Shown: piece after piece, positions 21,310-33,700 of the stretch | Layout: the number at the start of each line of letters is the position of its first letter | Numbering within the stretch: the first letter of the stretch is position 1 | NCBI GenBank assembly: GCA_905147135.1 | Contig: LR990041.1 | Location: 13,019,907 to 13,083,906, forward strand | DNA length: 64,000 nucleotides | Direction of reading: 5' to 3' | DNA from: Blastobasis lacticolella | Lineage: Eukaryota; Arthropoda; Insecta; Lepidoptera; Blastobasidae | Notes under the pieces: model-generated | Database searches by the model: none | What the model was told of the DNA's origin: nothing | Seen by the model: only the letters and a program-made list of their open reading frames with translations | Translations under genes and position numbers: made by a program

Positions 21310-21755
21310 GAGAAGACTGAAAAAAGTAAAAAAATATAACATCCAATTTGTGTTGCTGAAGAAGTACGAAACGATCACCCATCCAACCAGGAACTCCAAT
21401 CGCATGATACCACCCTCTGGAATGACGTCACAGGATATCCGAAATGCATGTTGTGACGTCATTACAGAGGGATGGTATCATGCGTTTGGAGATCGGCGGT
21501 GCCGCTGCAGTTACCGGGGCGTGAGTTGCCTAGCTCTGTTATCGATTAAATAATATCAAGTTGAAGTTTTGGTGGCGAAAGTTCCCACACAGTGAGAGTG
21601 AAACTGAAAAAGTGAATAAAAAAACATCAAGTTGGAGCTGAAGAAGTGCTGGAGTTCGATAGCTTTAAAGTACGAAACGATCCATCTAACCAGTTACCCG
21701 TGTGTGTTGACTAACGCTGCGATTACACCACCCTATCAGGCACCTAGATAACGCG
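21310..21755. other. Galectin 3' region with partial duplication
   Basis: The exon end (CCCACACAGTGAGAG, 21298) and about 95 bp of following sequence recur at 21586-21702, including AAGTACGAAACGATC. A hairpin lies between the two (21398-21492). An AATAAA at 21615-21620 is the first canonical polyadenylation motif after the stop codon; whether it is used is unknown. Confidence 0.55.
21398..21492. repeat. Inverted repeat in galectin 3' region with paired TGACGTCA motifs
   Basis: The left arm GCATGATACCACCCTCTGG...TGACGTCACA pairs with the right arm TGTGACGTCA...AGAGGGATGGTATCATGC, with about 33-bp arms and a loop of under 20 bp. It resembles a tiny MITE. Both arms hold TGACGTCA, the cAMP-response-type element, because that motif is itself a palindrome. 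Confidence 0.75.
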
Positions 21756-22034
21756 CTTATTACGCATTCCAAAATTCAGTGACTGAATTCAGAAACAAAA
21801 AGCTTGAGAGCAAATCAAAGTGGAATGTATTGCTCATAGAATAAGGTCCTTTTTTCACTTTTCCTTCACTTTTTCTTCACTCATATTTTGTCACGCGTCG
21901 CTCCGCTATTCAAAAATCCGAGAAACAAAAATGGACCTTATTCTATGAGTAATACATTCCACTTTGATTTGCTCTCACGCTTTTTATTTCTGAATTCAGT
22001 CACTGAATTTAGGAATGTGTTATAAAAGCGCATA
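21752..22034. mobile_element. Hairpin MITE with about 85-bp inverted arms
   Basis: Arms share AAATTCAGTGACTGAATTCA near the ends and AAATCAAAGTGGAATGTATT further in, then AGAATAAGGTCC against GGACCTTATTCT. The spacer is about 75 bp (ACTTTTCCTTCACTTTTTC). There is no coding capacity. The exact ends and target duplication could not be fixed. Confidence 0.75.
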
Positions 22035-24747
22035 AAAAAGGCTCCACATGTTGGCATGTCTGTTACAGGCAGTGTTGCCAGTAGCTGATATTCAAAAGTA
22101 ACACAAGGCAGCTCGAAAAGTAACATTATATTATTTTATATTTTATAATTACTGTTCTCGTGAAAATATTACTTATCGATCTAAATAACATCAAGTTTAG
22201 GTTTTGGTGATGGAGGGGGTGCCACGGCGTCAAGCCGTTGATCGTCACGTCAAGAGTTTTTCATATCAAAAACCAAAAGCAATCAACGTAGCCAAACAAA
22301 CGAAGCAATGTCTACCTCAGGACGTTTTTGTTTCGGCCGATTTAGCGATGACGTCAATCTATACCTATGAATAATACAAGTGTACACTAGAACTAAGTGG
22401 AAACTTTATTGGCTTGTGTATAGCACAGATAACAAATTGTAATGTAATATCTTAAGCTGTTTGTTTCCCATAATAAATAAATAAATAAATAAACACGAAA
22501 ACGAAATCATAAAAAAACGAATAGAAATGGATAGAGGAGGACCATAATGGTGCAATTCCGTATGGCCCTCTTCTCCTAAAGAAATCTACAACTCTGCACT
22601 ATATCCACTATCTAAGATCTAGATGGACGCAACTAGTGTAGGTACCTAACCTATGTCTCTCTGTAGATGTAGAGCAAATATAGAAAATATGAAGGGATCG
22701 TCCAGGGATACCTACAAAATATACCTATCTCTATCTATAAAAAAATAAAAAATATGTTATGCTAGGACACTTCACACAGTGCCATCTAGAACCGAAGTAA
22801 GCAAAGCTTGTGTATGTACATGGTATTGTTTGAAGTAAGCTTAGGTAACTTCATGGATGCAATGAGGCGCCCCATGGGTGTAATTAACAAGGCTCTTTAA
22901 AATTGGGGAAAACATTAGAGTGCGCAAAAAATAACATTGCTCGCGGCTAAACATGGAACTAAATTTCCAATGGTAGGGACGTTTTATCTTGTGCGCTAAG
23001 TGTCCACGCAAAGGAGCAGAATATATGATCTGTTTGTTATAAAATGGTGTGGAATTGTAGACAAAGTAACTGGAAAAGATAGTTCGAGAATAAATGTCTG
23101 TTTTTTTATAAATAGAACGACCTCTTTTTTATTTGTTTTTAAGAATCTCCTATTGCTTTTACTTAGTTTTTAATTTATTTTATAGCACTGCCGCTGACAA
23201 TCCCAGTACAAGACAATAATGTACTTACTTTAAATTTTGGAGGGCATAATGAATCCAAAATTAAAGTGACTTGCTTGATCGAATGACTAATAATCAAAAA
23301 TCACCAAGTATTTTATTGGACCCTAGAGGAATAATTTAATTGTTAATTATTATTAAAAGGAAAAGCATTATATGTTGCATTTTTAATTGTTGATTAACGC
23401 TATTGCGTGCCTAACTGATCTTTAAGAATGCTTTTTTAAGAATATGCATATAAGTTATCGTAAATGCTTAGGTGTATAAAGTTCTGTTGTACCTATAACT
23501 TCCTCATGTAAAATAAAATGTTTAATAAGTATACCTATATAAAGTTGTTTTGTATCTACCAGTAAAGCTTTATTTTTGTATAATTTTCTTGCTGTATTGG
23601 TATTTTCTGTGTAAATAAATAATTTTGACACCTTACCGATGCCAATGAATTATTATTTATTGATACTGATTAATGGTTACTGTAATACTATTCGGGGCTT
23701 TTTCTATTTTAGTTTTGATGAAAACAACAGGTGGTTTAAACCATCTGATAAGGTAGGTAGGCACCTACCATGATCAGCACCACCTCGCCATAACGGGTGT
23801 AGGTCTCTATAGTTAAACCATTTGATTCCTGACTTACCGTAGAACCACAGAGAAAAAATATTCGGTAGATTGTTCTCTCATGGAACTAAATTTGGTAGAT
23901 AGCCAAGAAGAACAATTATGCCAACTCCCAACAAAAACAATGACATCGCCATATTTTGGCGCCAGTCAAGTTATCTTGCGAGGACTCTAATGATTTTCTG
24001 TGAAAAGGTTCCACAGTGGGTCGTGCACGATTTAGTTGGTTCAATTACTCAATCAGAAAATAGGCAGCAGCGTTTTCTGTTGAGTAAGTAGGTTCTTTCA
24101 ATCCTGCGATAGGTAAACTCCCTGTTTTTGCCAGTAATTGGCTGTCGGTGGCCACAGAAGGGCACTCGATATCTGATATAATAAGACCACGCTAAGACCG
24201 AATCGCTTTAAAAAAAACGGTAGGCAACTTATGCAATGTCTTTTATCAGTCATAGAACGTCATTCATAAAAGTCATAACAAAGAATTTGACTGACTTGAA
24301 AAATATTATTAAGGCGATTGGTACATTGGAACGCAGCACCGTACGTCAACCGGGACATTAACGCCAAGATGATGACTCTAGTGTTACAAGATTGGGCCCT
24401 TTATTCGTCATTCTGGCGATATTTGGAAATAAATGTAATTTTTATATTGTTTTATACCTATACAATCCAAAATTTAGGAATTCTTCAAATTGTTATATTT
24501 TTTTCATAAAATTTTATTATTTAGGCGAAAAATAATTAGAGAACTGAGTAATGGAACACCTATCTGATAATCCTGGGGACCTCACTTCACAGCAGCGGCC
24601 TATTCATGATATGACGCCTTCTTATGTAGAAAGTATAGCGCCAAAAACTTATCTGACCCGTAGCCCGACCGCATAATATTCGAATTGAACGTCGCCCTCT
24701 TCTAGCAATAGGATATATTTACAACATTATTATCAGTTTAGAGCAAG
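22035..24747. other. Intergenic sequence between galectin and GlyP genes
   Basis: AT-rich, with no exon recognised. It contains a short SINE-B fragment near 22768-22820, an (AAAT)n run near 22470-22492 preceded by CCCATAATAAA that may be the tail of a non-LTR copy, and a SINE-A tail fragment near 24340-24375 (CGGGACATTAACGCCAAGATG). Confidence 0.55.
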
Positions 24748-24930
24748 TATACAGGCTGTTTAATAACATATGTATGAAGCCGTGAACTGGATGGAGTGCT
24801 AAACGTATGAAAACGATAGGTACAACTATTCCTCGTATGACAGAAATAATTGTACCCATCGTTTTAATACGTTTAGCACTCCATCCAGTTCACGGCTTCA
24901 TACATATAGTATTATATAACACCCTGTATA
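24748..24930. mobile_element. Hairpin MITE with TATACAGG-type ends
   Basis: A 183-bp element. The arms ATGTATGAAGCCGTGAACTG and GATGGAGTGCTAAACGTAT recur as reverse complements with few mismatches. The termini are TATACAGGCTGTT and AACACCCTGTATA. The spacer is about 30 bp. Strong hairpin potential, no coding capacity. Confidence 0.8.
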
Positions 24931-25200
24931 TTATGGTTGGCCGTGTGGTGTCCGGCTGAGTAGAATAGCACCAACCCTTTACACTCGTACAAGGGTGTCG
25001 TACAAGGAGACTAATGTTTTCGAGGCAAAAGATCAAGAGTCTCCGTAGTCTGCAAAGTGGGCAGCTGCATTTTCCACTGTTATATTTAAACACTGCGATC
25101 TCCAACCGCTTGCCAAGCGTGGAGATTATGGCAATACCCTCCCCTTTCGTGGGAGAGGCTCTAAATCCTGCAGTGGACTGTTACGGGCTGTGATGATGAT
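24931..25200 (-). repeat. Dispersed repeat (R1 family), antisense
   Basis: Matches 7078-7280 and 31735-32283 on the opposite strand. Shared blocks include GCGTGGAGATTATGGCAATA, CCTTTCGTGGGAGAGGCTCT and TTACGGGCTGTGATGATGAT. The GATGAT run at the end suggests a retroelement-style tail. Confidence 0.65.
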
Positions 25201-25879
25201 GATATATTACGGGCAAGTATTCAGATGCACTACTACTTCAGATTATAGTCAGAAGACGATGCATTTCGATCATGATTCGACTTAAATTTATTTGTCAGTT
25301 TGACGAATTAGTCCGTGGTATTGTTAATGGCTTCCATACGAAAGAGAGAAAAATAGATAATGAAACGAAAAATACGCGGCTATACGACATGTTATCAAGG
25401 AATGAAAAATCGTGATAAACAAATCACTGGTAGTCGTGGGACTACTGGTAAACATAGACTCATTGGCAGTGTTACCAGCAGTAGTTTCCAAAAAAGTACG
25501 TCTGGGCTCTTAAAATAGTACGAAAATGACTAAAAAGTTACGATTCACGTTATCTTCTAAATTTTACCTAAATTTTACCGGCCTTGGGGGGAGGGGGAGA
25601 CGATTTTTAGTCAATAAAATGGTGCCGGTGGCCAAATCAACCCTTCCTTCCATTATTTTACGGTATTTCGCGGTCAGGAAAGGCAAAGTGACCACCCCCC
25701 TCAGCTAAATTTAGCATTTTGTAAAAACGTACTAAATAGTACGATGTGGAGCAAAGTACGCCAAAGGTACGACAGTCGGCCAAATAGTACGTAAATCGTA
25801 CCAAAAGGTACGATCTGGCAACGCTGCTCATGGGAAAAAGAGATCCAAGATCAATACTTTCCAAGTGATTACATTTTCC

Positions 25880-26440
25880 AAGTTTGACATCTGTCATCCG
25901 AAATGTAGGTCTTGACGAGTACTATCATTCCTGTTTAGAAACTAGTATTCTAGGACCATTCGTTTCAGAGTTATTACAGTTTTAAGTTTGACAGAGGTCA
26001 TCCGAAATGTAGATCTCAACGAGAACAACCATTTATCTTTAGAAACTTATGTTCTAGGACCAATAGTTTCAGAGTTATTACAGTTTTAAGTTTGACAGCA
26101 GTGATCCAAAATGTAGATCTCGAGGAGTGCTATCATTTCACTCTAGGAACTAGTGTTCTAGGACCAATAGTTATAAATATACAACTCTGATACTATTTGT
26201 CCTAGAACATTAGTTCATAAAGAGAAGTGATAGTGCTCGTCGAGATTTACATTTCAGATGACAGATATCAGAGTTAAAACTTTTGTAACTCTGAAACCAT
26301 TGGTTCTACATACGAGTACTATCATTTCTCTCACGAAATTAGTTTCAAGAGAGAAATGATAGTACTCGTTGAGGTCTAAATTTTGGGTGACAGCTGTCAA
26401 ACTTAAATGAGGTATAACTCTGAACCAATTGGTCCTAAAA
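25880..26440. mobile_element. Foldback-like element: three direct 104-bp units, then inverted units
   Basis: Direct units start with AAGTTTGACA at about 25880, 25984 and 26088. Each has TCATCCGAAATGTAGATCTC, a GAGTACTATCATT-like block, TTCTAGGACCAATAGTTTCA and GAGTTATTACAG. From about 26190 the same blocks appear as reverse complements (TGTCCTAGAAC, GAAGTGATAGTGCTCGTCGA, ACATTTCAGATGACAG), ending AGCTGTCAAACTT near 26403. No open frame. Confidence 0.75.
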
Positions 26441-27473
26441 TACTAGTTACTAAAGAGATATTTTGGTATGGTCGGTATGCCAATAACATTATGTTTACAC
26501 TGTTAGAAAGGGACAAAGGACTATGGATGGTGACTCTTGCTCGGCTCGATTTTTGTCTTAGCAGCGCGCAGTCCCTTTTGGGTAGTAAGTCCATGGTCGA
26601 ATTATCGGGCTACTCGTCAACAAAGGTACGTGATGGGAAACTCGGAACATACCCTTAAAAAGGTCTATAAAGTTAGGTTTTAACCGCATGAAACATTATA
26701 CTTATGGACTTTGTTTTCATGGTCCACCATTTTAACCCAAAATAAACAAGCTTTTCGGTAAATAAATTATTTTTTACTTTTAGACATAAATATTAAGACA
26801 TTAATTGACATAGAATAAGATAAGAAGACTAGCTATCTTAAAGTTCTACAACAATCAATATTCAATTATGAAAACATTGCCTTGCGTCAAAGCACAAGTT
26901 GTAACTAGCAACAACGTCTGTCTATTAGCAGGGGGACTATATCACATATAAGCACAATTATCATTCAATATATGGGCATATATTGAATGATAATTATGTT
27001 ATTAGATAGATATTGAATAAGTATCCATGGATATTCCATAAAATAAAAACATGTGGTCACGCTATTAGAAAGAGACAAATAGCCTTTGTACTTCATCTCT
27101 AGATCGGCTCGTTTTTACCCGAAGAGTGCTCAGTCTTGTTAATCATAATAAGTCCATGGTTTGTGATGACAGATGACAGCTGATCATTAACTGTCATGTA
27201 AATTGAACTCGAAATTTTGAATTAAAATTGCCGAAAAATACCACGAGTCAGCCGGAATTCATTCGTTTTGGCGCTGATTGTTACGAAACATACACAACAC
27301 CGTAGCAGTGAGGAGTAGCGCCGGTAAATTGGTTCATTACTTTAATTTTGTGTTTGACCTTGTCAAGGTGACCGATATCGCAGAGTACTTCAATAGTTTG
27401 AGCCGGTCGGTCGGTAGCTCAAGCAGTCAGGGTTGGGTTGTTGTACGGTGCGCATTTGTTTTGTTGTAGCAAC
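26441..27473. promoter_or_regulatory. GlyP upstream region and probable 5' UTR
   Basis: Contains two diverged copies of one repeat: about 26495-26600 (TGTTAGAAAGGGACAAAGGA ... AGTAAGTCCATGG) and 27060-27160 (CTATTAGAAAGAGACAAATAG ... AATAAGTCCATGG, allowing mismatches). It also holds a perfect 17-bp inverted repeat at about 26957-26994. The 200 bp before the start codon become less AT-rich, consistent with promoter and leader, but no TATA box or initiator could be assigned with confidence. Confidence 0.4.
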
Positions 27474-27713
27474 ATGAGTGTGCAAACTGATTCGGACAAG
27501 CGCAAGCAGATCTCTGTGCGCGGTATTGCTTCTATAGAGAATGTAACGGAGGTGAAGAAGGCGTTCAATCGCCATGTCCACTATACTCTGGTGAAGGACA
27601 GGAATGTCGCGACTCCCCGGGACTACTACTTCGCCCTGGCGCATACGGTCAGGGACCACCTGGTGTCAAGGTGGATCAGGACCCAACAGTTTTACTATGA
27701 AAAGGACCCAAAG
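27474..27713 (+). CDS. GlyP: GlyP exon 1: N-terminal regulatory segment
   Basis: 80 codons starting [20 protein letters not shown]. An earlier in-frame ATG at 27438 gives 12 unrelated residues, so 27474 (context AACATGAG) is preferred by family alignment. Ser14 is the covalent activation site. Donor CCAAAG|GTAACTG, phase 0. Confidence 0.95.
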
Positions 27714-30700
27714 GTAACTGAGATAAATTTATTACAATAGAATAAAAATAAAATAAATTGTGTTTGAGGGAAAGTAAAGTAATGTGGTATTTAATTCTTT
27801 ATAATCTATATAAGATAAAACATTTATAATTTTTATGTGTGTGTTGATAATATTTCATAAATTATGAACTGATGTTTGCTGTTTTGTAGCACATTAAATA
27901 GCACATGTAATAAAATATTTTTCTTTCTTTTTAGCGTGTTTACTATCTTTCCTTGGAGTATTATATGGGTAGGTCCCTACAAAATACCATGATCAACTTA
28001 GGCATCCAGGGGACAGTTGATGAAGCCCTATACCAACTCGGTCTGGATATTGAGGAGCTCGAAGAGCTGGAGGAAGATGCAGGTCTTGGCAATGGAGGCC
28101 TTGGAAGATTAGCCGCTTGCTTTTTGGACTCCATGGCGACTCTGGGCTTAGCTGCATATGGATACGGTAAGAGTTATTTTATTCTAAATTTCAGTTTGTG
28201 AAAAATTAAAATATGAATTATAATTTGGGAAAATTTTAATTAAACATACTTAGGTACTTTGAGTATTTTTGCATGTGGTGTTTTGCATTTTTGGTTTTAT
28301 GTATTGAAAAGTTAATGAAAAGGGTAAAAATGAATATACTTTAACAAGATGATTTCTGAAATATAAAAAGATGATTTCATTTCACACTTAGCATTCAGTT
28401 TAAATGCTTAATTATAATTAATCATTTTGGTTTCCTTTCAATGTTTCAAGATTAGATAAATAACTTAAAAACACAGTCTTGCAAAAACAATGCCTACTCC
28501 TTTTGTGGGATAATGGTGTGTGGTATATGTATATATTGTCAATAAGTAAATATTGTCACTATTATTTACGAATGTGCAAACATAGTTGCATGGTGGATAG
28601 GGTTGCTACTGTTACATATTTAAAAAAAAGTCTTGTGCGTAAACGCACTAAAAGAAAAAGGAATTATAAGCCTTCAAAGATTTCAAATGAGGTAACAAAT
28701 TTAAAGTCAACCAACAGGAGCAGTAGGTAAGTACCTGCTAGAGGCCCAGTCTTTGCCTCTCAACAGTTCTCTGTTATTTCCAACTGTATCCTACACTCTT
28801 CACTATAGTTGAAGTCATTACATTGGCACCAAATCGGTATTTGTGTTACAATGTTATTTTTAAAATTACTTTTTCATTGTATACATACAATGAAGCTCAT
28901 TGCAAGAAGTGCCATAAAATTGAATTCTTCAAAGAAATGTTTGTGATGCCATTTAAATTTGTGTTAAAAGGATTCACTTCTATGTTGAATTCTAAACATT
29001 TTAGGTTACATATGCAAAGCCTCAGTGGTGTGAAATAAAGCAATTGAATCAGTTGACAACCAGAATTGGCGGCCGTCCAATTACAAATGTACGAACTAAC
29101 TGGGATGCTACCAAACTTTGATATAAATATCTCGATCCGGTGAATGCATGTTTTTTACACGTTTTTATGTTCATTCTAACTTTCGTCATTAAGAGGTCAC
29201 TCTTTGACTCATGCATTTTCTTTTTATAGAACAGTAGGTACGTACTTCGCAATTTAAAGCTAAGAAAATTACGACAAGTAGTTATGTGGTATAGGTACCT
29301 ACTTATTATAAGTATTAGTAATTTTTCATTTCAATCGTATTCAATTCCAGTGTTTCACGTAATGATCATCACAACTAGGTACACACGCATTAAAACCGCG
29401 CGTGATCGGTCTAGTTTATCAACTCATTATTCTATGAACTTGGTGACAAATTGAATGAAAAATGTATCGTTGCGCACGCTCATTAATTTTCCGAATTAAG
29501 TTGGTTTATAGTTACTTACTTGTTCTTTTTAACTAAAGTGGTATATTTTAAGGCAGGCATTTAGTCCGCGGAGGAATTCTCTCTAAAGCAAAATTGTGCG
29601 TGTATTTGAAGACTATAATTTGCTAGAAATTCCAGACCAAAATCATTTACTTATTCGCTGTTAAAGATATACAGATACGATGCGGCTGATATTTTATAAT
29701 CTAGGGACTTATGTAAGTACATCTAGCGTGATGCGGACCAGTTTCGGAAAATGCGGCTAAACCCTGCAGAACCTGATACTTGTTAGTGAAAACCGCATGG
29801 AAATCCGACCTCATCGCGGATCTAGCGGCGGCAGTTGTTCTTTTTGTGCTGAAGAAGTAGTTTCCTTTCCCAACAGGCATAAGGTACGAGTACGGTATCT
29901 TCGCGCAGAAGATCGAAAACGGTGAGCAGCAGGAGGAGCCCGACGACTGGCTGCGCTATGGCAACCCATGGGAGAAGGCCCGTCCCGAATTCATGTTGCC
30001 CGTCAACTTTTACGGCCGAGTCGTTGACACGCCCGAAGGCAAGAAATGGGTCGATACGCAGGTAAGCCCCTTTTTTTGTTACATAAGATGTGTAAGCGTA
30101 CGGTTTTGCTAAGGTATTGTCGATGGAGATTAACTTGCTATTGTACATTTTAGTCGTTAGAAAGGTACATTGTTATTCTTCTTGTCGAACACTCTTGTCA
30201 GACTGGTCATGGTTGCGTAGACGAGGTACGCGGAGACTCCGAGGATTGCTGTCTGAGCGATTTGCTTTCACTTCTACCGGTTAGAGTTACGACTCTTTAG
30301 CTTACATATACATTTTAGGTACATTCAACAGTTGAAAATTACCAACGTTTTTTTTTTACTATTATGAAGCTATTTGACAACCTAATGACTAATGACGAAA
30401 CAACAAGCAACAAATGCATAAATTAGTAATTAATACTTTAATTAGGTACATACTAGTTATGGATACTAGTTATTAGTGATTGTTTAATAGGTAGACAATT
30501 AACTTATCACAAATTACACAATAAATAATTATTATATACCTATTCATTTGCAGTATATGCAAATATTATTATTAGGCGACAAATAAATACAAAATCGGAA
30601 TCAATGAAGTCTCCCACCGATAGACGAATTTGTACATATATTAGTATTATGTAAATTGTGTCTTATCATTATTGGCGTTGGTTAATGACTTTATAAGTCC

Positions 30701-33700
30701 GTCGACCTTACTTGAATCTGTGATTGCTTCATGTGCGATACATGTCGTTCACGCCTTTTTCCCGTATTGGCAGGCAGAGATCACATCGTCCCACTTGCTA
30801 CGGTCCTGACAGATCTCCCTCGCTTCTTCCACATTCATACCTTTTCATTAATGAACGCCTGTTTAGATTACTCTTGATCTGACTAACCTTTGTTTAAAAT
30901 ATCATCGATTTGATCATGATACTTACCCACGTCTCAGTTGTTCCCTTCCGACCATTCCATTCAATCTGCTGTTATTCATCGTCTCTACATGCCTAAACCT
31001 CTAATATTACCACAAATGGCAAGGAATAATAACACCTTCAAGGGGTCTTCTTAGAAGCGGGCAACTGCTGATGTCCATAGGCGGCGGTGACCACTTTCCA
31101 TCAGGTGGCCCGCATGCCTGTTTGGCTACCGAATTCCATAAAATAAACCGCTAAGCATTCCTTTCCCTACCCTAATCACTACATTTTCTTTCACTCCAAC
31201 TTGTTATAACATTTTTATTAATATTAGACAAGACAGGCATTTGGCCGCCATCTCACCTGTTGGTAAGTGACGTTGCGGCAGAAGATGGAGCATGCCCGTC
31301 TTGGAAGATTATATTGATCAGAGAACACACTCGCAGGCAACGTGTTCCATTCCTGAAATGACAGTATGTTATACTGACCAACATGCAAAAGGTGTAAACT
31401 TTAGGCACTATTGAACTAAAGATTCGCATGCTCTGAGAAACACGCGTCTATTACACATGCATCGTGCGTGGCCTTACTCGATTATATCGTCTTTATTTAT
31501 GACCCGTAACTAGTGACTGATGATAATTATGATATTATTATTAATAATGGCCATTTAATTTGTTTATATTATTATTCATTTGACAATTAGGCCTACATTT
31601 TAATAGCTAGCCTTTATAAAGACTATCTAGCGGTTGATTGATGTTTACTAAAGATTATATTGAAGATTAGCGAGCTGCCCTATTGTGAAAAAAAAACATT
31701 ACTTTTTAAAGTCACTAAGCTAAGACTTTGTTTCGTCATCACAGCCCATAACACAGTCCACTGCTGGACTTAGGGCCTCTCCCATGAAAGGGAGGTTATT
31801 GTCATAATCTTCACGCTTGGCAGGCGGGTTGGAGTTCGCAGTTATAAATAAAAAAAATTAAAACGCTGCTGCCCATTTTCCAGCCTACGGAGATCCTAGA
31901 TGTTTTGCCTCAAAAACATCGGGAGACGCGATCCGGGCGAGCGCTTCATCCTTATGTCGTGGATCTTCCAACTATCCGCACGAGCCGCTTTGGCTCGACT
32001 TTTATAATGCGTACGGCTAAGGAGTGGAATGCGTTGCCTGCGAGTGTGTTCCCTGATCAATATAATCTGGATGCCTTCAAGGCTAGAGTGAATAGGCTGT
32101 TCCTAGACAGGCATGCTCCATCATAGACCGCATCGTCATTTACCACCAGGTGAGGTGGCGGTCAAATGCCTGGCTAGTAAAGTAATAAAATAAAATAAAA
32201 AAATAACATAGGTCGCCTTGTACGTCACCCACGAGTGTAATGGGCTGGTGCTTTTCTAGTACTTTGAAACCACGCGGCCGACAAAGACTGACATATAACT
32301 AAGTAAAACAGAAAAATACTAGCCAAGCATTCAATCCAAAGCGTATCATTCGACTATCCCGCGGGATCCTGATACTCGAGTAGATGTACCTTCCTATTAA
32401 TCAAAGAACCATTTCAGTTTTATTATAAGTGTCCATAGATTATAGTCTAGTAACCCAGAACGAAACGATGTAAGTACTGGTACTGAAAACAAGTCATGCA
32501 GTTGCTATGTCCATAATACCTACCCTATAGATAATACATAAATTATAATTTATAACTGACTTGTTTACTATCTACCAAGTATAGCAACCCTGATCAACCG
32601 TGATCTTCCACAACATAAGTAGACCATAAATTACATTCTTATCATAAATATTATTATAATTACCAGTTTGTTGTGATAGCTTAATAAATATAGATTTCCT
32701 GTGCCTTTAATTAGTTTAAATAATCAGAACTTAATATGTAATTTGAAATTTTGTGTTTCTTCCTTTCTATAGACATTCAACAAACAAAATACAGTCTGCC
32801 AATTTCTGTTGATTCGTTCGACTTTTCCTTAGCACCATGACCTTAGATAGACCATGACCTAGACCTACCTATTACCTATTATATGTACCTATTAGTATTC
32901 TGTGATCTATGACCTAGACATGCATGGACAGCTGTTTTTATTGATATCTATGCACGGATCGGGCTAGGTCGCAGGCAAAAGCTATTTATTTCAAGTAAAT
33001 AAAAGACACATATCATTTACATAGGTTAGCTACAACATTAAGTGTAAGATTAGGTACCTATATTAGATGCGGGCAACGCATTGGTGGCGTGGCACCTCTG
33101 GTGTTTGTCATGACAGATGTTCATTGACCACTTCCCAATAGGAGGCCCGTTTGCCTGTTTTATCAAAGTAAGTACCCTATACGTTTTGATAAAGTCGCTT
33201 TGTGAGTTTAAAGGTGTATGACTTAAACTTAAAGTAACTTTATCATAACTTCTGGGGCAGTTACCGATGACCTATAATCATGAAATTTAGCAAGATGTAA
33301 GGTCTTACAGCACAAGTAAAGAATAAAAAAAGCAAAATTGGTAATTTGTACACATTTCTTCATACATTTTCCTAAGAAAAGGAAATTTTACCTACTGCCA
33401 CAATCGGTCTCGGTTTTACGGTTTTACGGTTTTACGGTTGGGAATTTAAAAAATTGTATAAAGTAAAAGTTACTCCCAGGTAGCACAGGCTACCTAGTAG
33501 GCTCCTCGTGGTCAAAAATTTAAATTAGAGACCGCACACTATTTCCTAACAAACTCCCAAAATTTCATTAAAATCGGAATTATGTCCAGATAGGGCTTAA
33601 TTTTTACCTGCAGACCGAGCTTCTTCTTTAAGGATTGTATGAAAGAAAAAAAGGGTAGGTAGGCGTAATTTAAGAATGCTTACAATATTTTTTGCGCCTG

